From: Durusdinium trenchii
Taxonomy: Eukaryota > Sar > Dinophyceae > Suessiales > Symbiodiniaceae
DNA: 64,000 bases
Direction of reading: 5' to 3'
NCBI GenBank assembly: GCA_963970005.1
Contig: CAXAMN010029061.1
Coordinates: 101,096 to 165,095, forward strand
Shown here piece by piece: positions 1 through 8,138 of this stretch. The stretch's first letter is position 1. Every line of letters starts with the position of its first letter. The position numbers and the translations under genes were made by a program. Below the pieces are notes generated by a model that had not been told where the DNA came from, ran no database searches, and worked only from the letters and a program-made list of their open reading frames with translations.

Positions 1-317
1 CAAAGTCAGTTCAAGGTTCATTGGAACCTGTCGTGAACTTAGGCGCACACACAGCACGTACATGTTTAACGAGGCTTGCCTAGGTTTGCCTAGGTTCTTT
101 AATGAGGTTTGGGTTCATCGGTTTCCGTCCCCTCCATTTGTTTCCCTTTTCATCCTTTCCCCTTCGCACACCTGGGGGTTCATCGGTTGTCCCTGTGCAT
201 TTGGTTTCTCTTTCATCGCAACCACACACACTTTTGTCCCGTCGTCTCCCTTTTCATGTCTTCATCCTTTTGTCCTTTCTGCGCGCACATTTGCGCATTG
301 GTCCTAGCCTTAATTTT

Positions 318-335
318 GCCTCCCCTCGGGGAGGC
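318..335 (+). other. Hairpin before terminal repeat
   Basis: GCCTCCCC-tc-GGGGAGGC forms an 8-bp stem. The same element occurs at 19984-20001 directly before the right terminal repeat of the large copy, so it marks the 3' end of the internal region, perhaps as an RNA 3' structure. Confidence 0.6.
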
Positions 336-732
336 GTGTGTGTGTAACCCTTGAAGTCAGAGGGATCCCGTTGGATTTGATGTGGACTTTTTCTTCGCTT
401 TTGGTATTTTTAGTGCAGGGGGTAGCGGCAGATCATTTGGGACCGCTACCAACGAAGACGCCCATTTGATCTGGTGATATCGGAGTTGGCCGCTCCGACG
501 TACCTGCAATTTTCCATTTCTTCGAATGGCGAGAGGCTAAGCCAAGAACCTCCCTGACCTGAATTTCTTGTTGCTGCAGACTTGCACGGAACGCCGTCAG
601 CTTGTCGTCTCGTCGGTCGTGGCCTTTAACTACAGGAACTCTGGGTCCCTTCACCTGGTTTTTCAGGATTTGGGTCTCTTAGGCCGGCGTGTGGCACCGC
701 ATTCAGTTCAGTACACAATATCTCAAGTGTGT
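335..732 (+). repeat. Diverged third copy of the terminal repeat
   Basis: It is collinear with 5135-5552 and 20002-20419, from the GT run and TAACCCTTG through the GGGGGTAGCGGCAGATCA segment to GGCCGGCGTGTGGCACCGC. It has many substitutions and small indels, so it is much older than the two copies bounding the large element. The GGTAGCGG/CCGCTACC stem is kept, and the next stem keeps pairing despite base changes. Confidence 0.8.
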
Positions 733-2040
733 GGCAACCCCCGTCTCCAGGGGCACTAACATACTACTTTGACTATTCTCTCATTTTCAAGTTCTATTCA
801 GCAGGGGGTGGAGACACCTGTATTGCTTCTCCACCTACGAAGCTGGCAATGCACGGTGAGGATATCAGTTCCAGACGCGGAACTGATGTACCTGCAAAAT
901 TTAACTTCAATTGACCTTGGTGATTCTACGCAAAAGACAACGTTGTCTCATTCGGTGATTTGCAGTTAAGTGCTAGCGCATTCGGCTAAAGCAGTAACAT
1001 AAAAAGCTAACGTTCACCGCGAATCTTTGAATCTCAGCTCTACGGAGCGCTCATTTTAAGTGTGTGTCGCAGCTTCTTTCCACTGCGGTAAGCTGTGTGA
1101 ACCCCAAGGGCTTGACGTTTTCCTGTGTGTGTGTTTTTTTAAACCACATATTTGCAAGGCATGTTGGAAGTGCTGTCTCTTCGCCCCAAGCAAAACTTGT
1201 TGTACCGCTGCCCCGAAGGCCTTAACTTGCCGGTGGCAGAGTTTGTGCAGGCATTCATGACAAGCCCCTACTTAGATCCTCGGACGCAATGCCTCAACAG
1301 GGTTCTGATTCTTTTCACAGGCTTGCTGACCTTACACTCACCGAAGCTTTCAATCAGCGTGTGATTTCGAAACAATTTGCATTGTCAGAGGGCAGAGCCT
1401 GTCAGGTTCGCAAAGTGGCCATGGTCACTGGCTTTGAGGAGCAGATTCTGAGGTCAATTCCTGCAGAGGAGAACTTCACACGTCTATCAGCACCTTGGAA
1501 ACGGCACGCCCATCAGAAACACGAGCACATGTTCAATGTAGGTTATCGAAGTGAGTAGTGCTGTAGGGGTATCTCTACAAGTATTGAAAGATATGGTCTA
1601 AAACCGACCTATGTCAGAAACCAACCTATGCTGTCAGGCAAGTGCTTTCCAAAAGATCGTGCCCAAAGATATTCCTCAACGTGTTTTTTTTTGTCAACCA
1701 AATAAGAGTGTATGGTTCCACATATATAGGTAGAGATACAAAGAAAGAGGAGCACAGGTCCGATTCGCAAAAATAGAGAAGGAAAAGAGGCAAGGGCTCC
1801 TTCAAAAAGGGTTCCCCTTCAAATTCGGGGTCTTTAGGCGTTATGCAAATCTTGGGCACCGCTTGCCCCTTCATTTTGTTACCACTTAGGCGTTGATTTG
1901 GTTTAAGGCTTGCTTGCTAGTATTCATGTCAACAAAGCTTCTTCTATTCATGCTATGCTATATTCTAACTTGTACTTGTGTTGCATTTTCTCTTCCGGTA
2001 CTTCTTTCTGTTCTTCTTTTCCTGTTTTGTTCTTTTATTA
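733..2040. other. No gene recognised
   Basis: Only short unconnected ORFs are present on either strand and none has a recognisable motif. Some pyrimidine tracts followed by AG could be splice acceptors, but nothing supports a gene model. Confidence 0.5.
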
Positions 2041-2045
2041 CTTTT

Positions 2046-2230
2046 TGTTTCATTCATTCATTCATTCATTCATTCTTTCTTTCTTTCTTTCTTCGTTCTC
2101 TCCTTCTTTATGTACTTTTCCTTTCTGCATTTCTTCCTGTTTTGTTATCCTGGAATCTTCCATTCTTCCGTTCTTCATTTAAGTGTTCTTCCTTTTTTAT
2201 ATTTCTCTTTCATTTCTTCCTTTTTGTAGC
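2046..2230 (+). repeat. Polypyrimidine microsatellite
   Basis: (ATTC)n passes into (TTTC)n at about 2050-2092, followed by a C/T-rich low-complexity stretch. The ORFs over it (F-, S- and L-rich) are artefacts of composition. Confidence 0.8.
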
Positions 2231-3530
2231 AAAAGACTTGAACGTGAACGCACGGCAACCAAAACATGCACTGCAGTGCCCGCTCGTGGACCAAACATTG
2301 ACAAATGACCAAACTGCCAAAGAGAAGTTCACGCTTTCTTACTGGGACTATGACTATGACTAGGCTGGTGGGCACCAGAAAACGAGTTCAAAGTGATGGT
2401 ATATACTGCCTACGGCCTGCTCTACATCTAATCTAGTAATTTTGAGATTCCAAGGTTTGATTTGAATTGCAGCATTTAAATTATCGTTTGAATTAGTGCA
2501 CCTCCTGCCACTTTTCGATGGATGATCCAGAAGATGTACCAAAGACGCAGTTTTTGTGTTGGTTCTGCAGCATTCAGTGTCCTCCACCTAGTTTGCAAGC
2601 CAAACTAGTAAACCAGCGACAAGTGGAGACTATGTAATCTCATTGGCGGCAGACCTAATTTGACCAGAAACCAACCAACAATTGGGTCCAACCCTGTAAC
2701 AATCTTACTATTCACTATTATACAATTGATTCAGGGACCCCCACCCCCACCTCTTGCGAGAGATTCAGCGATGCCTATACTCTACAGTTTTTGCCACTTC
2801 TTCCTGAGACAAACTCTTCCAATCATGGCTGCCCTCCGGAGGTCCAAATCCAGGTAAAGGAAGAAAGGTATTCGTATTGCTTATTTGTGTCTCACTTTTG
2901 GTTTGAGCTGTTTTGACTTTCCTTTGCTTTCGGCTTTTGTTTGACAACAAACCTATGAGCCAGGGCCAGTTAGGGTGCGTGACAAAGCAGCTGGCAGCAC
3001 TGGCAACCCGCACCATCCAAAAACAAATAAGACAGATGGAGTAACCTCAACCGCAGTAACAGATAAATACAATCATGGTCATAAAGGATAGATATATAAA
3101 CAAAATCAATGAATCACATATACGAGTATTTTTCCTCAGCCTGTGGCTCTAAGGGCTAAAGGACCTAAGCGCCTTCTATTCTTCGTCTCTCTATTCTTCT
3201 TTAAATTATCAAAGTGCACTGAGACTCGAAACTTGTTTGAATGTGAGCAGAGGAATCCTCAATAAAGTCAATCAGTAGGTATGGACTATGCACATGCTTC
3301 TCGCCGGATTGATCAGCTTCATGCTTCGCACCCCCCTCCTCCAAGTAGAAGTGGATAAAGGATGAGGTAAAAGACAGCGAAGTGCGCCTCATGAAGCTTA
3401 GAGACTGACAGACCTGGGCAGTGCCGAATACTGTTTAGGAGCTGCTCGAGGAGTTCGTGTCTCTGCTTGCACTCAGAAAAGGAAGGGTCAAGCTCCAATT
3501 CTTGCATTTCGACTTGCAATACACACGAAG
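2231..3530. other. No gene recognised
   Basis: Mixed-composition sequence with short ORFs only, and no domain or repeat worth naming. Confidence 0.5.
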
Positions 3531-3670
3531 TTGGACACAGATTGGTCGCTCAGGCCAAATGGGACACTGATCACTCTGGGAAAATATCGTTTGACAACTT
3601 TGTCGAAGGCAGTGGAGCGAGTCAAGTACTGCTTGCATCAAAGACTGTGAACTGCCACTGTGAGCAGTGA
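3531..3670 (+). CDS. EF-hand-like exon
   Basis: The frame reads AKWDTDHSGKISFDNFVEG, a good EF-hand calcium-binding loop: Asp at positions 1, 3 and 12-equivalent spacing, Gly at position 6 and the hydrophobic Ile at position 8. The frame runs to a TGA near 3670. The left boundary is not resolved, because the sequence upstream could be an acceptor (ACACAG before ATTGG) or more coding. It belongs to a set of similar + strand exons seen at 22-30 kb and 42-44 kb. Calcium sensing or buffering is known for the EF-hand family; the gene's identity is unknown. It may be a relic exon. Confidence 0.45.
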
Positions 3671-4004
3671 GCGACACAGGCCTGTCGCAAATGCGCCAGC
3701 GCGTGCGGGCTTTGCAAGAGCAGGCCCAGTTTGCGCTATAGGTCTTTTGACGGACTTTCTACCATTGAAGACCGGAAAAGACACAACAGAAACAGCATGA
3801 AGCAGCTCTGCAAGCTCACGAAGTCATGAAACAAGCACTTTGATGACATGATATTTTGGGCTACTAAGGATGCTAGCTGCATCATGCTGAGAATTTCCTT
3901 AGATATTTGTGTCATGATCCTCCAGAGAGGCCAATTCTATGTCTATAGTTATAGGGGTGGTTGAGGGTGTTGCATGCCGCGTGGTCCATGTACATGCTTC
4001 TTTC

Positions 4005-4125
4005 GGAGGCCGAACGTAATGAAGAGCAGCGTTTGCTGGCAAGCTCAGTCAGAAAGGCCAAAGAAGCCTTTGACAATGCAGCTGCTGGGAAAGAGCTGAG
4101 CTTGGAGGCCTGGCTCCTAGTAGCG
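4005..4125 (+). CDS. Helical exon resembling other EF-hand exons
   Basis: The frame reads RKAKEAFDNAAAGKELSLEAW with an upstream charged helix (EAERNEEQRLLASSVRKA). The segment resembles exons at 27719 (QEAFEAADLGFNGELDL) and 43975 (QNAFDTAFEAGSGEIPQ), sharing an AF-D/E-A core and a G-E-L tail, so I read it as a degenerate EF-hand half. It runs straight into the CTAGTAGC-rich repeat, which supplies the stop. Splice boundaries are not determined and function is unknown. Confidence 0.35.
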
Positions 4126-4312
4126 TCCTCTTGCTCCTAGTAGTATGGCCAGGAGTTCCTAGTAGCTTCTTGCTCCTACTAGCGATGCCCTTTGTTCCTA
4201 GTAGCTTCTTGCTGCTAGTAGTAAGGCAGGCCAGGAGCCCCTAGTAGCGTCCTTGCTCTCAGTAGCGATTCCAGGAGCCCCTAGTAGCGTTCTTGTTCCT
4301 AGTATAATCATC
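4118..4312 (+). repeat. CTAGTAGC-rich degenerate tandem repeat
   Basis: Repeated phrases such as GCTCCTAGTAG, TTCTTGCTCCTA and CCAGGAGCCCCTAGTAGCG recur about ten times with irregular spacing. The CTAGTAG core reappears near 26000-26030, 27240-27440 and inside the 21-bp minisatellite at 49041-49790. Confidence 0.75.
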
Positions 4313-5045
4313 TGTGCAGGATTGTAGGATTCTCAGGATTCTTGTTTGAGATACGTTAATGGTACAGACTTTGTGTGGACTTTGTAAAGTTCCTGCGCGT
4401 TGCCAGGACTTTATCGAGACACTTTCCGATCCAAATCAATTGGAGCATATTTCTGCGGCAACAGAGCTTTTTGGCTGGAGACTGCCAGTGAGGCGAAGTA
4501 CTACTTCATGACATGATATTATGCACTTCAGTGACACTAAGGCTGCCAGTATCCTTTTTTGAGTCACTTTCCGCTCCTTGCCAATTGAGAGCCACGTTGG
4601 CACTGATGCCTCATCGCAGAGTTGTGAGACACCCTGATGCACACGCGCACTGCTGGATCCCAAGGCTCGCAGTTTGCTAGACCTCTTCAAAGAAGTTGAT
4701 GCTTGGCTTGCCTTGCAGAAGAGTAAAGGGTCGTAGGACTTATGAGTCATGTCCACAGAGCCCCCTGCAAAACGTACTTTTGGTGGTCATTCTAGCTTTT
4801 GTTCATTGTCACCAACTATAGACTTCACCTCATTCAACTTCAACTTTCCTTTTCTTAAGGGGTTTTGCAAGGGGTTTGCAATCTTCAATTTGCAGCAACG
4901 ATTCATTTGTGTCACGCTCTTGGCGCAGTTGTAACTCTTGACGTGGCATTTTTCATTCGTGGCGTGAACATTCCTTGACTTCATATGGGAAAAGGCGACT
5001 CGAACACTTGCGATACGTTTATTTCCCAACACTGCAGAACTTTGT
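4313..5045. other. No gene recognised
   Basis: Short ORFs on both strands without motifs. Confidence 0.5.
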
Positions 5046-5130
5046 TCCCCAGATCGCGTGAGCTATTGGGGTTCTTACTTCAAGTATAGGAAGGGCTGCA
5101 TGTGTGCGCTTTCAAGCCTGAGTGCCGCTG
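5046..5130 (+). repeat. Host repeat at the left edge of the large element
   Basis: CCCCAGATCGCGTGAGCTAT followed by TGGGGTTCTTACTTCAAGTA is closely related to 20636-20700 and to 21085-21130, beyond the right end of the element. The element therefore landed inside, or lies between, members of one GC-rich repeat family. Confidence 0.7.
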
Positions 5131-5134
5131 GTGT

Positions 5135-5552
5135 GTGTGTGTGTAACCCTTGGAGTCATAGGGATCCTTTTGGATTTTAATTTGATTTATTGCAGGGGGT
5201 AGCGGCAGATCACTTGGGACCGCTACCAACGAAGACGCCCATTTGATCTGGTGAAATCAGAGTTGGCCACTCTGACGTACCTGCTTGAATTTTCAACGGA
5301 ATGGCACGAGGCTAAGCCCAGAACCTCAAGACATGGTGTTGCATAGGGCTTTGGTTTTGATTTGCAGATGTGAGCGGACGACGTCATTCTGTCGGTCGAT
5401 CGTTCGGTGGTTTATTCAGACTTTATGGCCTCGCTGAACTTGTTGGACCTCCTCTTCCTTTTCAGGCTTCCTTACCTGTACTCTTAGGAAATGGAACCCT
5501 AGGCCGGCGTGTGGCACCGCTGTCAAGTCAGTACGCATATCCATGAGTGTGT
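5135..5552 (+). repeat. Left terminal repeat of the large element
   Basis: It runs from (GT)n-TAACCCTTGG to CATATCCATGAGTGTGT. Compared base by base with 20002-20419 it differs only at 5167 (C) versus 20034 (A). It contains an 8-bp hairpin GGTAGCGG/CCGCTACC and a 7-bp hairpin TCAGAGT-tggcc-ACTCTGA. The GT run is four bases longer at this end (from 5131), so a GTGT target duplication is possible but cannot be told from microsatellite slippage. Confidence 0.9.
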
Positions 5553-5822
5553 TTGGCTTCGTGCCAACCCGGGATGAGCCCGCAGAGTGCCTCCCGTGGA
5601 CCCGTCGAACGGGTGTATGTCGTTATCTCCCCTGCCCGGAGATGTACGTGTCCACAGCGGACGAAGGTGGCCTAGGCCGTACGTACGATGATTTTTGTCT
5701 CATCTTTGGAATTCTAAGCTGGCTCATGCCTTTACGTGACCGCAGCGGTCAAAGCAGCCAGCCATGTTGGCACGGCGTACGTGGCCGCAGCGGCCGAAGG
5801 TTGTTCAAGGTTCATTGGAACC
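5553..5822 (+). promoter_or_regulatory. Leader with a series of short perfect hairpins
   Basis: Seven inverted repeats lie within 270 bases: TTGGC/GCCAA (5553-5567), CCCGT/ACGGG (5601-5613), GGCC-ta-GGCC (5669-5678), GTACGTAC (5679-5686), GACCG/CGGTC (5738-5750), GGCCG/CGGCC (5783-5795) and GGTTC/GAACC (5809-5822). Two share the loop CAG. The last one is conserved in the short copy at 15-28. The region precedes the first ORF and probably folds in the RNA. Whether it serves priming, packaging or translation is unknown. Confidence 0.5.
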
Positions 5823-5864
5823 TGTTGGAGCCTTAGTTTTTCAGTTGATCCTTCTCCTCTCGCC

Positions 5865-6422
5865 ATGTTCCCTTCTCCGACTGGCCTCAACCCTGTGGAC
5901 GGCATCACGATGAGGGCCCAGGCTATCCTACATCGAGAGATTCTTCATTTACATGGTTTATTGATTCTCGCCATCTCCCTCCTACGCACCCGCTTCGCTA
6001 TTCTCAACCCTTCGTTTATGGACTACATCACCTCACCACATATTCAGTTGCAAATTCGAGGTCTGGACTCTGCGATTCGACAGGCGACCCAGGCTATCCA
6101 CAATGGTGTGCACTATATTCAGGAACTCCTCACCACTTTTGGGATGATGCATGCCTTGAATTGCGACACCACTCAAATCGATGCTGAGCTACCTGGCTGC
6201 TCGACCTTCCCTGACCCCCGCCTCCCTTCTTTTCCTACTTCTCCTCTAGGTCCGCCTACGACTCGAAGTATGACATCTACCAGTTCTATTCCGGCGGCAT
6301 CACCGACTCCGCCACCGAGTACCCCTACGATTCGTACTCCACGTCGGCCTGTGATTAATAGATCCAGTACAGCACCGTCACGCTCTCGGTCTCACCCTCG
6401 TTTGAACTCTAGGAATCTCTAG
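5865..6422 (+). CDS. ORF A, first of three paralogous element ORFs (185 aa)
   Basis: An intact ORF from the ATG in context CTCGCCATG to TAG. The N-terminal 110 residues are hydrophobic and helical with the signature AILHREILHLH near residue 25 and VHYIQELLTTFG near residue 90. The C-terminal 65 residues are rich in P, S and T, then R and S (PSRSRSHPR). The same plan and nearly the same length occur in ORFs B and C just downstream, so the three arose by tandem duplication within the element. No known domain was recognised. An RS-like tail suggests nucleic-acid or nuclear association, but that is inference. Confidence 0.65.
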   Translation: MFPSPTGLNPVDGITMRAQAILHREILHLHGLLILAISLLRTRFAILNPSFMDYITSPHIQLQIRGLDSAIRQATQAIHNGVHYIQELLTTFGMMHALNCDTTQIDAELPGCSTFPDPRLPSFPTSPLGPPTTRSMTSTSSIPAASPTPPPSTPTIRTPRRPVINRSSTAPSRSRSHPRLNSRNL

Positions 6423-6585
6423 ATACTTCCTTCACTCACTCTTCCTATCTCGTGAAAAACGCCCTTTTATGTTTTCAACTTACTCCAATGCTTCGAGACA
6501 CTTTTTCACAACTCTACACTTTTGGTTCGTGTGGCTCTCAGCTTTCACCTCGTCGAGCTCGCACTCCTCGCTCCTCTTTGTCGCC

Positions 6586-7137
6586 ATGTCGATGCCACCC
6601 ACGACGACCCTGGCTAGATCTACGGGATTGACTTCAATCACTGGCCTACCTGCTGCTGCTCACGAAGTACTTCATCGTGAACTTCTTCATATACACTCTT
6701 CTTTACATTTGATTCTCCTGATCTTACGTGGACCTCTGGACTCCGTCACTCCCTCCATTGTGGACACGATCACTTGACCTCGTCTCAGCTCTACCCTTCG
6801 TGCACTGGAGACCAGCATGGACCAGATTCGACGATCTACCCGTACTACACTGGTACACGCCGATGAACTATGCTCCATTTTGGCATTTCCACGTTCCACC
6901 GGCCACGCGGGTTCCTCTCCTACAACCTTTTCTTCACCCGGGCCTCCTCTTATCCTCTTTCCTTCTCCTCCTTCTCCACCTGTGACGCCGACGATGACTA
7001 CTACCACGGATCCCTGTCCTCCTCAAGCTTCTCCTCCTTCTCTGACTCCTTCGTTTCCATCTTCGACTTTGACGAGGAGGCCAAGCTCTCACTCTCCCTC
7101 TCGGTCACGATCCCCTCCGCGACGATTCAGATTTTAG
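6586..7137 (+). pseudogene. ORF B, second paralogue, broken by one in-frame TGA
   Basis: It starts at the ATG in TTGTCGCCATG. It shares HEVLHRELLHIHSSLHL with ORF A (AILHREILHLHGLL) and ORF C (AMLHRELLLVHVLL), a central LRALE-type helix, and an RS-rich tail (SPSRSRSPPRR). An in-frame TGA at 6775-6777 interrupts it after about 63 codons. Reading across the stop gives 183 residues, the same length as its paralogues, which argues that one ORF was interrupted rather than that two small genes lie side by side. Whether the stop is decay or is recoded cannot be told from sequence. Confidence 0.6.
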
Positions 7138-7358
7138 CCGATTTCTCACCAACCGAACCACGAACCAATTACTTTTGCAGAAAAAGCTCCCCTTTCCACT
7201 AGATTCTGTTGTTTGATTGATCACTCATTTTGCTTTCATTCTGGTCCTTCGGTCTCCTTGCCGACTTCATTCATTCCTATTCTTTTCTTTCCTATGTTAT
7301 CTTCGGCTCACTAGCAACTGCTCGTCTCGCTCCCGCGCTTCTTCCTGCTTCTTTTGCC

Positions 7359-7907
7359 ATGGCTTCGACATCTACACCACCTTGTGGTTTGGCGCCGATC
7401 CATGGTCTTCCATCTCGTGCTCAGGCAATGCTACATCGTGAACTTCTTCTCGTACATGTTCTCTTGGCCCAGGTCCATGCCCTACTTCACATACCGCTCA
7501 GCATTCGCACTATTCCGTTCATGTCTCGGGTCACACACCCACAGCTTCGAGCTCACCTTGAAGGCTTGGACAATACACTCCTTCTCGCTCTTCGGCTCAA
7601 CCACACCGCTGTCCACTACACCCACGAGCTCCTTACCGCCCTGGGCCTCCTTCATATTATTCAACAGAGCCCGGAACAACTTGAAGACGAACTTGAAGGC
7701 CGCACAGACTTTGGCGATCGTGCATCCCTTTCTACTCACTCTGACACACCCCACCATACTACGACCTCATCGCGAACTACCAGGACTCCCAACACTACTA
7801 CCCGGAGGCCTATTTCTCCCAGTCCTCTGCCGTCTCGCCATTTACCGCGACCTCGTTTTCACATACGCTCGAGATCTCGCTCTCGCTCTCGTACGGCCAG
7901 ATCTTAG
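7359..7907 (+). CDS. ORF C, third paralogue (182 aa)
   Basis: An intact ORF from the ATG in TTTTGCCATGG, with a good eukaryotic start context. It contains GLPSRAQAMLHRELLLVH near residue 17 and AVHYTHELLTALGLLH near residue 88, matching ORF A almost motif for motif, then a P/T/S-rich linker and the strongly RS-type end IRSRSRSRSRTARS. Upstream lie about 150 bases of pyrimidine-rich spacer with a TTCGGCTCACTAG sequence at 7302-7314. Function unknown; a structural, Gag-like role would be a guess based on order and copy number. Confidence 0.65.
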   Translation: MASTSTPPCGLAPIHGLPSRAQAMLHRELLLVHVLLAQVHALLHIPLSIRTIPFMSRVTHPQLRAHLEGLDNTLLLALRLNHTAVHYTHELLTALGLLHIIQQSPEQLEDELEGRTDFGDRASLSTHSDTPHHTTTSSRTTRTPNTTTRRPISPSPLPSRHLPRPRFHIRSRSRSRSRTARS

Positions 7908-8031
7908 TTTCACAGTTTCACCTCATACCTTGCCAGGCAGCTCAAAATGAATGTCCTCCTCTGCGTGTCGTTTGGTATCTATTCTCCACTTCTTCCTTGC
8001 AGTTTCGTGTTCCCATTTTTCCTTTCTCCTC

Positions 8032-8041
8032 TTGGCTCTAG
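8032..8041 (+). promoter_or_regulatory. Spliced-leader-like TTGGCTCTAG upstream of ORF D
   Basis: It matches the last ten bases of the dinoflagellate spliced leader (TTGGCTCAAG) at 9 of 10 positions and lies 98 bases before the ORF D ATG. It is one of several such matches upstream of ORFs in this element. Chance occurrence in C/T-rich sequence is possible. Confidence 0.3.
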
Positions 8042-8138
8042 AACATTCGACAAGCATTTTACACGTTGAATTTCATTCTTCACTCACATTTTGGGTTGTT
8101 ACTACATTTGTTTCCATCTCCGGGCGATTTCTGACCTC

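Larger units (their letters stand above)
1..732 (+). mobile_element. Remnant of a short copy of the 15-kb retroelement
   Basis: Bases 9-30 match the leader of the large element (5803-5824), including the hairpin GGTTC-attg-GAACC at 15-28. Bases 318-335 match the hairpin just before its right terminal repeat (19984-20001), and 335-732 is a diverged terminal repeat. Between leader and 3' end there are only about 285 pyrimidine-rich bases with no convincing ORF, against 14 kb in the large copy. I infer an internally deleted, non-autonomous relative, or two fused fragments. Its left terminal repeat would lie outside the window. Confidence 0.6.

Noticed and set aside
1893..2363. 156-codon ORF rich in F, S, L
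   Set aside because: Runs through a polypyrimidine microsatellite; composition explains it.
5135..5552. Hammerhead ribozyme in the terminal repeat
   Set aside because: Looked for because Penelope-like repeats often carry one; the CTGATGA and GAAA core was not found in order.
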